A stretch of DNA of 64,000 nt from the NCBI GenBank assembly GCA_023846275.1, contig JAIUJO010000091.1, forward strand, positions 692,001-756,000. Direction: 5' to 3'. Under the pieces are notes generated by a model. The model saw only the letters and a list, made by a program, of their open reading frames with translations. It had not been told where the DNA came from and searched no databases. The position numbers and the translations under genes were made by a program. Position 1 is the first letter of the stretch; every line of letters starts with the position of its first letter. This document shows positions 49,901 through 61,800 of this stretch, piece by piece. Source of the DNA: Vanilla planifolia (Eukaryota; Streptophyta; Magnoliopsida; Asparagales; Orchidaceae).

Positions 49901-50405
49901 CAAACAATTTAAATATTTCAAATGTTTATTATTTAATATTATTTAAAAATATAATTGATATTTTTTCTATATTTTGATTAATTTAAATATTATACTATAA
50001 AAATATCTTTTATTTCTTTATTATAATATTTTCTAATGTATTTGTTTCAATATAAAGCTCGGATAACTATATTGTTTCACAACTTATGTTCATTTTTATA
50101 ATAGTAGAACTTCTTAAACAAGTTAAACATTTAGTTATATTTGTGATTACAACAACTTCTTATTTTTCCTTCATTATTTATAGAATTTTATAAAAGAATT
50201 TTTTTTGCAAATTATAAACAGTAATTTAGGAACTTTAATCCTTTTATTTCATCTTTGAAAATTAAACTTTAAAATATTAAAATTTTGGTAAAACTAAAGA
50301 ACTAAGAAAAACAAGAAGATAAGTTGGATAATAAAATTTTGATAATAATAAAAAACTAATTCTTCACTAATATGTTTTAAAAATTTTAAAATATCAAAAA
50401 TAATT
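40970..50405. other. Very AT-rich domain with alternating strand bias, block B
   Basis: Counterpart of 10,650-20,085. It repeats the same succession of T-rich and A-rich plus-strand stretches: T-rich about 41,200-41,800, A-rich about 42,050-47,470, T-rich about 47,640-48,450, A-rich about 48,530-49,290 and T-rich about 49,340-50,200. Open frames at 45,204-45,452, 47,684-47,914 and 49,308-49,565 are low-complexity Phe/Ile/Leu-rich noise without equivalents in block A. Confidence 0.5.
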
Positions 50406-52840
50406 ATAAGGCTTGATATAAAAACAAACAATAAGAGTTATAATTTTTATGTTTTAAAACGTTGTATAATCACAAATTATGTATGCAAAAAGTACAATAA
50501 TGAATAAGAAAATAACACAAAAATAACAAAGATTTTAAATTATATAACAACAACTTTCATTAAGTATTAACTGAATAGTGTAAATTGTGAGAATATTTTA
50601 GCAATAAAAAAAGCTATTTTTAAAAAAATTTATTAGCATAATAAGAATATTGAAACTATACAAAATTCAATTCAAATAAGTTCAAAGAAATAAATACGCA
50701 ATAATATATTGCACATTAAAATTTTTTATATGGAATGTTGAACAAAAAATGTACAAAACCATTGGGTAACAATATATTTGATTAAGAGAAGTATTATGTT
50801 ATAATAATTTAAATATGTTCTTAGGTTTGTGATAGCTGGAATATGTGTAAAGAAAGCATGAGATTAAATTGTTTCACATTTTTAAGATAATTAAAACAAA
50901 TCTTAATGCTAAAATCATAAAAGTGTAATTTAAAAAATATTAAATACTTAAGATCATGCTGTCAATTTAAGAAAATTAGCTACCAAAATATTTTGTGATA
51001 AATTGGTATGAAAAAATAATAAGAGTGGAGGAAAGACATGTAATAAATCAAGTGAAATATTAAAAATTTTAAGTTCATTCCACAATTTTTTTAAAAAAAT
51101 GTAACAAAAATAAGGTATTTTTAAGAAAAAACATCAAAATTTTAAAATATATAAAAGGTCATTGAGGTATAAAAACTTATTTCTTTCTATCTATTTTATT
51201 TTAAATAACATATTTGTTAATCATTTGTTTATATAAAAACTTTTTAATATAACATAAAATTATTCTTATATTTGAAATTTTTAATAATCAACTTTATTGT
51301 AAGTTTATTTCTTCTATTTTTTATGTTTTGTTACTTTTGTAAACACTATTGCTTTACATTGCAACAAATTCAGCAAATTGTTCCAACAAATTTAGGTTTT
51401 TATAAAATGAACTATTTTCTCATTTTAACTGTACATAAAATTTTTCATGTTATTTTCAAAAGAATTTTTTTCTTTTAGATCAATAAAAAATCTTTCTTAT
51501 TTTAAAAAATTAAAATCTTAAAATTTTTTTTAATATAGATATTATAAATATTTAATATTGTGTAACATCAAAGAATTTTAGCTTTCAATGCAACCTACAA
51601 AATATGTGACTTTTCATAAATAAAAATAATAACTTAAAAATTATAATTTTGAAAAATAAATAAATTTAAAATATAGATATAATAAGTAAAAATATATTAA
51701 AACTAAAAACGATATCAACAATATAACTCAACTAATATACTAAGAAAATAATTTACAAAATGAATGAATAATAAAGCTTTTCTTAGTCGAAGCTAAAAAC
51801 ACTCACAATACAAATAAAAGATGCTAAAAATTAAAAATATAAAAACAAATAAGTAATTATTTACGATGCTAAATGTTTTGATTTTTAAAAGTGTAGAAAA
51901 TTTTTAGTAAAGACAAATAAATATATAATTTTAATTAAAAATGTAAAATAATAAACAAAACATTCATAAAAAGATAATATAACTTATTAAAGGTCACTAT
52001 CCAATACAAACATTCAATGATATTGTGATGGATAAGAGGAAGATTCTTTACTTGTTAATTAGTATTTTACATTAATATTGATTGTATTTAATTTTATTAG
52101 TGACTATTTTGAAATAATGTTTGGAAGTCAAATTCAACCCTACATAAATATGATTTAGGATTGGCATGTCATTTCTATCATATCTTTTAATCATTCATAA
52201 AATAGACATTTTTATTTAGTTTTATTTGAAATGTCACATTGTCATTCTAGATAGTTATTTATATTTTTATTAATATAAAAAACTTATTCATTATACATAA
52301 AATATTTTAGTTTATTTTTGGTGGTAAATTTTTTTATTATTTTTTATTATTTAATATTTAATATATTTAAGTGCATTTTATGAAAAGTCATGTTCTTTTA
52401 AGAAGTTTTAATATTTTGTGTCGTTAATCATTTTTTCTCAATCCAAAAACCTTTTTTTATGTAATATTTGCTTGAACAAAAAGCATACATCTCTATAATT
52501 GTTTATCGATGGAATGTAGTAGATAATTTTAAATTTTTTATGTTACATGCCAACACAATAATCATTTATTTCCTTCAAATTTTTAATTTATATTACCATA
52601 TTTTCATTATTTGTAACCATATATCAATGTTTTTTTAAAAAAACTTTTATATTTACAATTTAACACGATTAAATATTTATTAATAATGATTCCTAATTTT
52701 CATCTTTTTTTTTTATTTTTCATTGCTCCATACAATGAAATGTAATGAACAACATATTCTCAAGATTATTCAGCAAGTAATGTATCTATTTTTAATGTAA
52801 GAAATTTTTACATTAAGAGATTTCTTTGTTGACAATTAAA
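50405..52840. other. AT-rich sequence continuing block B
   Basis: About 2.4 kb of very AT-rich DNA in the style of the preceding domain, with no match left in block A, where the gypsy cluster starts instead. No gene, tandem array or element end is visible. The open frame at 51,272-51,478 is low-complexity and unsupported. Confidence 0.4.
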
Positions 52841-54250
52841 TATCCTGATAACTAAATTACAAAAGGAGTTGGGGCACAACTTACTTACCAGTTATAAGTG
52901 ATAAAAATAGTGAGTTTTGAAGTGAGAAATTTATTAAATACTTTTATGACAACTTGATTTTATAAAATTTTTTGCATTTTGTGCGAATGTTAGATGCTTC
53001 ACTAACACATTTTGAAATTTTGACAACTTTGGCAAAAGAGTAGTGTCCTTTAAAGATTGAGAAAGATGTGAATGAATTGATTTTGTTCTACATAAACGTT
53101 TCATTACTACTGAAGATAATTAATCAATTAAAGCATAATTCTCTAACTATCAATCCATTATTTTCTAAACCCATTTGCCCTTTCCTTTCTTTCTCCATGT
53201 CACTAAAGGTTTTATGAATGGGTGTTCTCTTAGGCACCATTCACTAATTTAATCATTGAATTAATTTAATACTTCCTACATAGGATTGGAGGATCCCTTG
53301 TATAAATCATGTGTAGTGTTTAAATTAAAGTCAATTATTAATAACAACAAAGCTTTAGTTTCTCTATAGTTTGAGTTAACTTGTACTAAAGTACCTTTTC
53401 TTTAGCCCTTTAGTTTAGCATAAATAAAGGTATATCACATGCCATTCTACTCCCTTGGATTATAAATGAACATGTGAATTGACTACTCATTCTCATTTAA
53501 GGTTAAACAATGGATGCTTTTCATTTGTAATACCTATATCTTATTTGAGGTATTACTAACATAGTTAGTTTGCTTAAATTCTAATTTCTTAGATAGTTTA
53601 TGAAATTTGTTATTATCAGTCAAAGGTATTATGATAGTAATCAAAGTTATTTTTTTGGGTGTTGAATAGTTGAAAGAGCTTACAGTGCTTTTATTTGTTG
53701 CAACTCTTATATTATAGACTAGGATGCTATCCAAATAAGGTATCTATTATGCTATTTGAGAGAATCAAGAACTTCTTTAAATGTTGCTCAAATTGAGATT
53801 CTTCTTTTAACAATTTCTAGTCTCTCCTTAAATGTCCATTCTAAAATAGGTTGAGTTCTTTCCCTTTAAATTTCATTGGATAAGAATTTGTAGTTCTTTT
53901 AAGCTAGTTGTTGTTGAAATCTTTTAAATGATTATTATGTCATATTGCAAATAAGCTTTATCCTAAGATGCTACTAAATTAGAAACAAAACCTAGTTGTT
54001 TATTCTACCTTTGGGTTTTTTAAAAGAAATTTAATTATTAGTAATCACGATCAAAATTTCATGTTGTTCCATGCCAGTTGATTGACAACCTTTATTTTCC
54101 TTGAGCATGTGCTAATTATTTTACCAATTTTATAAGCATTTGTGACTTTTATATACACCTTCATTGGTGTGTAATAATGTGGGTGTGCCTTATTATTTTT
54201 TCATGAGCATCCTTAACTAACATTAAACTATTAGATTGAAATGACTTTTC
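52840..54250. other. Unassigned region left of the LINE-like remnant
   Basis: The composition becomes less AT-rich from about 52,860 on. The minus strand reads as a stop-ridden series of short frames, including one at 53,534-53,734, that could be the continuation of the decayed coding sequence at 54.3-55.1 kb. I recognise no domain in it. Confidence 0.35.
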
Positions 54251-54299
54251 ATTTGCCGTATTAGCCAAATTCATAGATTCATCCACACTTATTGGTGCC

Positions 54300-55140
54300 T
54301 TGGAAGCCTTAATTACAACTTAAATGTTAGATGACATTTTACTTTTTTTACGTTAAAGAGATGATTGACCTTGAACATAGAAGTTAATTCAATAACAAAT
54401 TATCTTATTGAATTCATTGCCATAATTCATTTTAGTTTTCACCCTTTTTTTGTTATGTAGATGAAACTAGGTAATTCCATTAATAGATCCACACAAACAT
54501 TCATCCTTGCTATGCTTGATCTTGCTAGGATTATTGCAGCTTTTGTGACTTGCATATGAGGTTTTTACTACCAAAACTAAGGACTACAATGGTACCTTAT
54601 TAACAAATGTGTCAATAGATACTCAAATGAAACCCAAACTAGAGATAATGATGATTTAACATTTATGTGAAACTAAGGATGCCACTTAAAGATTGCTTAC
54701 CTAAAGTCATTGAGGTTCCATGCCTAGTGAACCTAACATCACAAATAATCTAGCTAATGGAATTAGTGTATTTCAATTATAAAGAGATCCAACCTTAAAA
54801 TTGTTTAAAACTTTGATATTCCCAAATGCCACTAGGATTATTTCCATAGTTTGGATTTTGTGTGAATATTTTCTAATAAATTTAAGCTTGAATGGTATAG
54901 CCATTTTACAAATGTCTTCTTCTTTGAAAATAATATTTAGTTAACCATTTGACATTCTTGCCCATTGATGTAGATGAGTGAAAGTTTTGCTCTGTATCCA
55001 ACAACATCAACAAATTAAAAGTTGATGGAGGTGAGGCCCTCCAAACTAGTTATGAAGACTTACTTGCCAATTCGCTTCGTATAAGTAAAAAATGTTCTAG
55101 TGTTCACCTACAAGAGTCTCGGTCACTCCACTCTGGCTGA
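54300..55140 (-). pseudogene. Possible LINE ORF1 (DUF4283-like) remnant
   Basis: The minus strand at 54,454-54,516 reads IARMNVCVDLLMELPSFIYI without a stop. It fits the conserved '(Y/A)-A-R-(I/V/M)-x-V-x-(V/I)-D-L...L-P-x-x-I' strand of the DUF4283 nucleic-acid-binding domain found in ORF1 of plant L1-type LINEs. Upstream on the same strand, other frames give AAIILARSS and, near 54,900, MAIPFKLNLLENIHTKSK. The reading frame changes often. No zinc knuckle, endonuclease or reverse transcriptase was found nearby. A gag remnant of another retroelement is the alternative. Confidence 0.35.
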
Positions 55141-58100
55141 AAATTAGGATTATTCATTTATACTGTTGTTACCTACCTATCATAACCATTGGTCATTTTA
55201 TTTTGGGTAATATAATATTGTTGTTCTTGTATTTAATGTTAATATAAACAAATATGATTTTGAATATGCAATATTTAGTAATAATCCCTTATTAACGAAT
55301 TCATTGGGCGAATCATAACTTAATATTATCAGTTGCTATTCAATGTACAATAATCAAGCCCTCTTATATGATAACTTGTCATGATATTTTACACTAATTC
55401 ATATAAAATTTTAGTTCCATAACAAATTAATGTACAAGAATGGTTTGAGATGTAAAACTTAAAGGTTGGCTTAAAATGAATTTAGAATATTAACAATTTG
55501 AACATGATACACAACACATGTTTTTAAGGAATTAGGATTCTAGTTCATGTAGATTCCTTATTTAACTTAGGTTTATTCACAAAGGATGAATCCTTATCTA
55601 TTTGGTGCAACTTAATTCCTAGTGAATCATAATTAATAGAATAATTGAATCATATTTACAAAATATTTATCATTATTGACAATGATCTTTAAATATTAAA
55701 GCATTAATCTTTTTTTAAATATTTATTGTTTAATGTTAGGAGATACATGCATGATTGATTCTTGAAGCTAATCATTATGAACACAGTTTGACTACGTTTT
55801 ATGGCATATAAGCAAAAATTGTGAATAAATATTGAAATAAAAGTTATATTTAAAAAAACTTTTAGAATTAGCCAATAATGTAAAGGACGAAGATGGGATA
55901 ATATTATCTACTCACATAGAATAATTCCAAAATCAAATTGTTGAACATGTTAATCTTAATAAGCAACAAGGTTTGTCATTTTGAAGCAAATAAAGTTAAG
56001 GCTAATAAAATACGATTTAGTACATGGGAATAATTGGGTATTACATTTGATGATACACATGTAAGGTATACAAATTGGTCCTAGATGATAAGGCATTTGC
56101 ATTAATAAACTTTCTTGAGTTTTAATGTAAGCAAGACTTTATGATGATGAATGCATATGATTACATGATGTATAAACTAAAAATATTTCCTTTAATGAAT
56201 AGATTTCATACAAATAAAATAATAAAAAAAATTTTATTCTTCAAATTGAAATTTTCATTTCTAAGGAAGTTATTTTCTACTATGAAATCATTCAAAATTG
56301 AATCATGTTCTAGAAGAACAATGTAATAATCATCCTTTTTTAATGTAATTCACCAAAAAAAAGAAATGTTCAAATAATCATTAATGATAATGTTTCATGT
56401 TTTTAAAAGTTAGTCATATTTTGTTTCTAGGTCATTAATGCTATTTTTAGGAAATGTGATATATTCCTTTACAAAAAAAATATTTCTTCCTATGTTTTCC
56501 AAATGTGTATTGCCATTCATCAATTGAGGGAGATGATTCATCATAAAATAAAAACATTTGAATTAACTTCATTATATGAAGAGCATTCACCCAAGTCATG
56601 AGCTATTTTCCAAGGAAGGGACAATGTACTTTTGGGGCTCCTCTTTCACTCCTTTTTCTTCTCTTTCTTCTTCTTTCTTTTCTTCTTATTACCTTATTTC
56701 TTGCTTTTCCATGATACCCATCTAACCCACACATAGCCTTAAAGAAAGTGCTTTGCATTATTAATTTAAGGAAAATTCTTATGATATAGCATAAAAAAAG
56801 ATATCTATAAGTTTTGAATAATGTTTTGCCATTAAGTTCATAAGAAATATTCATAATAATGACATGAGCTATTTAAACAATTTCCTCAACTTTAATTAGA
56901 AATTTTCAACAAAATTGTTGGAAAGAATTTTTCCAAAATGAAAATTGTTGTGTTATGAACATTTGTGGGTGTTGAGCATGCTACCAAATGAGTATTTGCA
57001 AAATTTTATATAAGTAATGTAATATGTCAATAGCAAATCACTCCATAATGTTAAGCCTATAGAATAGATAACTTTTGTACAAAAAGCAACAACCTACTTT
57101 GATGCAACGTGTTCGCCCTTGGCATAACCAAAGGTGGAGAATTTGGATTAACAAAATTTTTTTATGATTCAAATCATATTTGGTTTTAAATTTTAGTATT
57201 TTGGTTCATAAAAAGAAAATATGAAGAAAAATGTAAGAAAGTAAGCCACACTAAAGTTTTTATGACATTTTACCACTGGTTTTTATTTTACACCCTCGAT
57301 AGAATTTTAGAGCCCTGGGCACATAATCACCATTTTACTTAACTTGATCATAAAGAAAATGAATCACACAAACATTCTTTTATTAAAACAATTTATGCCT
57401 ATCTTCAATAAAAAAGAATATAAGATGTGTTTACCTCAATAATACACTTCACTCAAAGGATTGAAGTAAATCTTTCAAATCTCCACCAACAAATTTCCTT
57501 ACTTTGGCACTCAATTCTATCCAAACATAACTCTTTGATGTAAGGTTGGTAGTCTTCCCCTCCTTAAAAGGACTTGATTTAGGATCCTTGTTCATAAGTT
57601 GAGTGAAGGGAATTTTTAAGAACTTTGTTGCTATAAAATTGAGAAAACATTAACCTTATTTGAATTTCATGGGTATGTAATAAATATCACTAATTCATTA
57701 AGTTTAGAAGTTTAAAAAAAATATAAGATTTGTATGATTATGAATCTATGAAAGTGCTATGTTACAGTAGTAGAAGAACGTACTTGAACATTATCCAAAA
57801 ATGTCATTTCAATTAAAAGTCCTAAGAAAAACCACCCTTTAAATGAAATGATGCTAGATGATTGAATATGATTCAAATCTATCATATTTTTCTTAACCAT
57901 ATTATGGGAGAAAAATGAGGCCTATTTATAAGAACTTGAGAACTCTTAATTCCTACAAATTGTGGTATTACAACTAAGCAAAAATTCTTTTTCCCTCACA
58001 ATTCGTAAAACTCGTTGTACATTTCCTATTCTAAAAATATTATTGTACAACATAAGCATTCCTTATCTCACTAAGACGTACCACAAATGAATGTCGAACT

Positions 58101-58840
58101 ACACAATAGAAGTTAAATTTAGATAAATATTTCGCACTCCATTGCCACTAACATATGAGGTCACTCATCAAACAACTTCTATGCAAGTTGGCATTGCAGA
58201 ACGCACTTCCAAGTAATAGTACTCACACATTTCTTTCCTACATTAATGACTCTACCTACCTATCAGATTTTTGCATCCAACACCATGAAATTTTTGGTTT
58301 CACACTAAGTATTACATATCTTTCCAAGAATGTATATTTCGTAACATTATGTTAACAAAACTTTGTAGTGGACGTAATTTTTTGTATTCATGTTAATAGC
58401 CTTTTTAGTTTGCTTTTAGTCATCTCAAAGAAGTGTCAAAATCAACCAGGTGATGATTAATGTGTGATATGTTTGTATTGTGATATAGTAATATTTTTCA
58501 AGCTCTATTACACATGTGATACATAAGTCAACTGAAGTGAAGCTATGAAAAGCATGATCTAATATTAACTTGAATCATTTATCTAAATAACTTCATAATG
58601 GATATGATGAATAGTAATGCTATAATTATTATTTTCCTTATGTAATCCATGAATAAGCTCATTTAACAATATAATTTATAAATCTAAGTTGTCTTATAAA
58701 AATTTATTTGATATTCTTACATGCATTTAACTATAATGCTCATTCTATTTCAAGAATAAAAGATTAAACAAACATATATGGATATGAGTTTATAAGCTCT
58801 TAATTTTTATGAAATAAGAATTTATACAACCGTTATAATT
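55140..58840. other. Unassigned intergenic region
   Basis: No gene could be supported. Short open frames at 56,141-56,326, 56,603-56,854 and 58,155-58,355 lack recognisable domains. The second is the complement of the pyrimidine tract at 56,638-56,687 and therefore reads as Arg/Lys-rich low complexity. A TATA-like CCTATTTATAAGAA at about 57,921 could belong to an unidentified element. Confidence 0.4.
56638..56687. repeat. Pyrimidine-rich (CTT)n-like low-complexity tract
   Basis: Fifty bases composed of C and T with a single A, made mostly of imperfect TTC/CTT steps. It stands out from A- and T-mixed surroundings. Confidence 0.9.
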
Positions 58841-59029
58841 CACCCACCATTAGGTGTCATGGGGTTCTTTGGTAACAACTTTTAGGATTTTTAGGTTATT
58901 GTGGTACTTATTGTAAGGTTTGGAGTTCAACTCACTTGATGTCTTATTACTAAAACCCATGGTGGGGGTGAAATTGGAGTTATTAGATTTTTTGAATCAG
59001 TTTTAGAGAATTACAATGGATCATCAAGC

Positions 59030-59420
59030 ATTGCATGTAATAATTGAAACATATGAAAATAATCAAGAAATAAGAAAGATAAATATATACTAAATAAAAG
59101 CATTGACAAAATATTACATGGTTTTACCAAGCTTTAGCATGTCACCACCTAACCAATCCTTCATAAGTAGAGAAATTTTTGCAAATGCTATTTACATAAG
59201 CTAAAGCTTAGGCTTCTTTACATTTTCATGAGTTGAAATATTACCTTTACTACTTTTTGGATACAAGTACTTACCTTCACTACATTTTTATGGGCTCAAA
59301 CATAACTCTAACAAACCACAAAACTAAGGTCTAAGATAGTTCTTCCTTTTTTGAAACGAAGCACTATATTGTTCTCTTAATCCATGCTAAGAGGGAAAAA
59401 CATGAGAATTATAATACTAA
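59030..59420 (-). mobile_element. Possible minus-strand LTR end
   Basis: A run of A-rich sequence with GAAATAAGAAAGATAAATAT (about 59,068) leads into ATTACATGGTTTTACCAAGC (59,112-59,131) and then CACCACCTAACCAATCC. This resembles the complement of the U5 end of many plant LTRs, where a TACGTGGTTCGG-like motif is followed by CCTACGTCCAC. It would be in inverted orientation to the similar signature at 8,050. The far end and any internal domain are not visible. Confidence 0.3.
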
Positions 59421-59879
59421 AATATGGCAAATAATAAAATTTATTGTAACCATTTTGAGATATAAAATAATGAGTCATAACATAAACATTAATTCACTAT
59501 TACAAAAGAATTTAATAATTATTGTATAATGAATGTTGTGATATAGCTCTTCTAAGCCCTTCGAAAATGTACATCTAAGCACTTCAAAGAAAAAAATATA
59601 AAGAAAGTGATGTAATGTCAGAGGCCAAGAAAAAGAACATAATAGATAAAGAAATAAAATATTCCTTTTTCAAATTTTAACAACAAAAATAAAAAAATTT
59701 CTATAAGGTATTAAAGTTTAGACATTTTATTTTAGCTTAAGTAGTTTTCATTATTGTAACAAGTATGTTAACTCACCCTTAGAATCAAATTTTTACCTCT
59801 ATATTTTCATAATGTTTACACCAAAGTTTAAAAAATCAAATAATTTCTAAACTACTTATTAAGCTAAATGTTATACATT

Positions 59880-60230
59880 TGTAGGGTCTAATTTAGAGCC
59901 TACAATACTAAAGATTCTTGACAAATTATTAAGGTATATTAAAGGATATTATACATTAAGCATGGTTAGGTTACATGTATACCATCTTATAATTATTTGA
60001 AGATTAGCCTCCAAATTTGTAGTATTAATTATTAAGTAAAGTAACAACACGTTAAGAGTTAAGCATAAAGTTCAACTGAGTAGTTATATCACAACCAATC
60101 TCACACAAATAAAATAAAAATTTTAAGAAAAATATATGTACAGTAGTTTAATAATAGAAAGAGCAACTCTAACAATAGATTATCACTTAGAAAATAAAAA
60201 TTATAAAAAGAGTGTACCTTTTTAGTAATG
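59880..60230 (-). mobile_element. Leader sequence of the G2 family next to L4
   Basis: Matches 33,560-33,950 and 25,900-26,230 in order. Shared stretches include AACAACACGTTAAGAGTTAA (60,042-60,061) against AACACATTAAGAGTTAAA near 33,774, and CAATAGATTATCACTTAGAA (60,172-60,191) against CATTAGATAACTATCTAGAA in the G2 leader. It lies on the primer-binding side of LTR L4. Confidence 0.6.
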
Positions 60231-60635
60231 GTGGCTTATAAGTTCCATTGGAGTAAACTTGTGGAGCTCTAAAGATGGAAAAGGGCAACGAGATGGAGGT
60301 TTTGGTTAGTGATGAAGCTTAGTTAATAAAAGATAATAAGAGGATAGGCTAGGCTATAGAGCCACTTTGAGGATGGTGGTGGTTTAGTGATTAGATCAGG
60401 GGAGTTAAAAAGGTTGCAGAAGATATAACAGATGTTTGCAAAAGTAGGAATTTTTTTGGTTGCGTGCTTTCTTTGTGGAAGGTTTCTCACCTTCGATCCT
60501 TGTCTCTCACAACGGAGGAAAAGTTGGAATCTCTCCAACTGGAGTTGGGCATAAAATTTTTTTCTACAAAAGTGGAAATGAGCAAATAAGAGAAGTTTTA
60601 TTCATCAATAACTACAATATAATAATGGAACTTAT

Positions 60636-60645
60636 CCTATTTATA
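60636..60645 (-). promoter_or_regulatory. Probable LTR TATA box (L4)
   Basis: CCTATTTATA on the plus strand reads TATAAATAGG on the minus strand. It is about 40 bp upstream of a GATGAATAAAAC stretch (about 60,591-60,606) that could be the polyadenylation signal of the LTR. L1 and L2 carry weaker versions in the same place. Confidence 0.5.
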
Positions 60646-60726
60646 GACAAAGTAGAGCCTAATCCATGAAAAAAAAATAAAAAAAGTAAAATGCTCCTTT
60701 CGAAAATATCATAATTATGGAAAAAA

Positions 60727-60936
60727 AGAAAAGATAATTTCAAACTTAAATCACTTAAGCATTTAAAAGAGGCTTTAGAATTTAATGAAATTAACTCTTA
60801 ATAGTTCACCACATTAAATATAAAATATATGAGAAAAGATAATTTAACAATTAAATCACTTAAGAATCTTAATAGGTCATTAGAATTCTTGTTAACTTCA
60901 AATGGTTCAACCGCATTAAATATAAAACATAAAAAA
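60727..60936. repeat. 105-bp tandem duplication inside L4
   Basis: 60,727-60,831 and 60,832-60,936 both start AGAAAAGATAATTT, continue with AAATCACTTAAG and share GCATTAAATATAAAA or ACATTAAATATAAAA near their ends. L1-L3 have only one unit, so the duplication is private to this copy. Confidence 0.75.
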
Positions 60937-61458
60937 GAATGAAAAAATTTTGACGAAAAAAAATTATGCACTTATGCAACATTATGATACAATATTAATG
61001 ATGATATGACTAGGATGTCAATTGTGGACAGGACAGATGACAATCACTGACAACTGCTACAGGTGTTAGTTGACAGGCAACCAGGTGATGGTGATTAGCC
61101 AAGGAACAAAAACCAATTTAGTGATTATAGGCACCCGGGTGATGTTAGACATCTAAGTATTAGAGATCTAAAGCAACTATTGATCCGGAAATGAGAATGA
61201 CTAATTATAGCAAGCAATACATGTACAAGAAGTGACATAGATGATGACATATTTTATTACAAAATATGACTAGACAATCATAACAAAAATAATAGAGATA
61301 ATCATATGAAAAACTAGAGTACTATAGTTAACCCATATTGTACAAAAAGATGACTAATCAAAATAAGGTTTAGCTCGAGTACAACTTTGAGTTTGAATGT
61401 GCCTAGTGTGATGCCATTAAGTGCATGTTTGTGAACTAACACAGATGTCCTTGCAACA

Positions 61459-61800
61459 TCCTCCCTAGGTGGGAGAGACCTTAGCATGATAGTATTAGGG
61501 TGATGGGTATAAAAGTTCTCTAATAAGTGTGGCGTGATATAATATAAGTTATAAAATGTATGCCAAGAGTTCTTGATTAGAGAAATTCCCTTGCAATGAA
61601 CTAAAAATATTCTAAGTATACCCTTTTTGGTTATAATTATTATTTGATGTAAAATGATTTTCACATTTTCCATACTCTTAGCTCTAACATTGTGGTAGGA
61701 ATGAATTCACTCAATGGGTGCAAATACCTTTTGTTTGTACTTATTAAAGTTATATTTTGAACTAGGCGTTAGAGCAAATGGGAAACTTCCACTTCATTGA
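61459..61800 (-). pseudogene. 3' end of gypsy internal domain on the polypurine side of L4
   Basis: Aligns with G2 sequence just after its LTR L1 (22,954-23,250). Both have AGGGTGATGGGTAT, AAGAGTTCTTGATTAGAG, AACTAAAAAT or AAATTAAAAAT, and a GTAG(G/T)(A/T)ATGAATTCACTCAA-like stretch. In G2 this is the stretch between the integrase end and the polypurine tract. No integrase motif could be read beyond it before similarity is lost at about 61,800. Confidence 0.6.

Larger units (their letters stand above)
29530..50405. repeat. Duplicated block B (right copy of the segmental duplication)
   Basis: This is the second copy of the block described at 1-20,085. It differs by sequence at about 29,730-31,065 that precedes the first clear match to base 190 of block A, by a gypsy fragment at about 33,110-34,485, and by lacking the block A-specific 5,870-8,285 segment. 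The order of repeat units and the switches between T-rich and A-rich strands are conserved between the copies. That argues for one duplication event rather than chance AT-rich similarity. No gene is visible in it. Confidence 0.75.
60230..61458 (-). repeat. LTR L4 of the G2 gypsy family
   Basis: The best preserved LTR of the family. The high end TTGCAACA (61,451-61,458) reads TGTTGCAA on the minus strand, a proper TG start, and is followed by the polypurine complement TCCTCCCTAGG. The U5 part has TTCGATCCTTGTCTCTCAC (60,492-60,510) and the GTTGGA...TCCAAC hairpin at about 60,524-60,540. The open frame at 61,314-61,673 runs across the LTR boundary and polypurine tract and is not a gene. Confidence 0.65.

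Noticed and set aside
56603-56854. Open frame with an Arg/Lys-rich tail suggesting a nuclear protein
   Set aside because: The basic tail is simply the complement of the pyrimidine tract at 56,638-56,687.
61314-61673. Longest open frame (119 codons, minus strand)
   Set aside because: It crosses the LTR L4 terminus and the polypurine tract and continues into the gypsy 3' region. It is open by chance in non-coding element sequence, with no domain.
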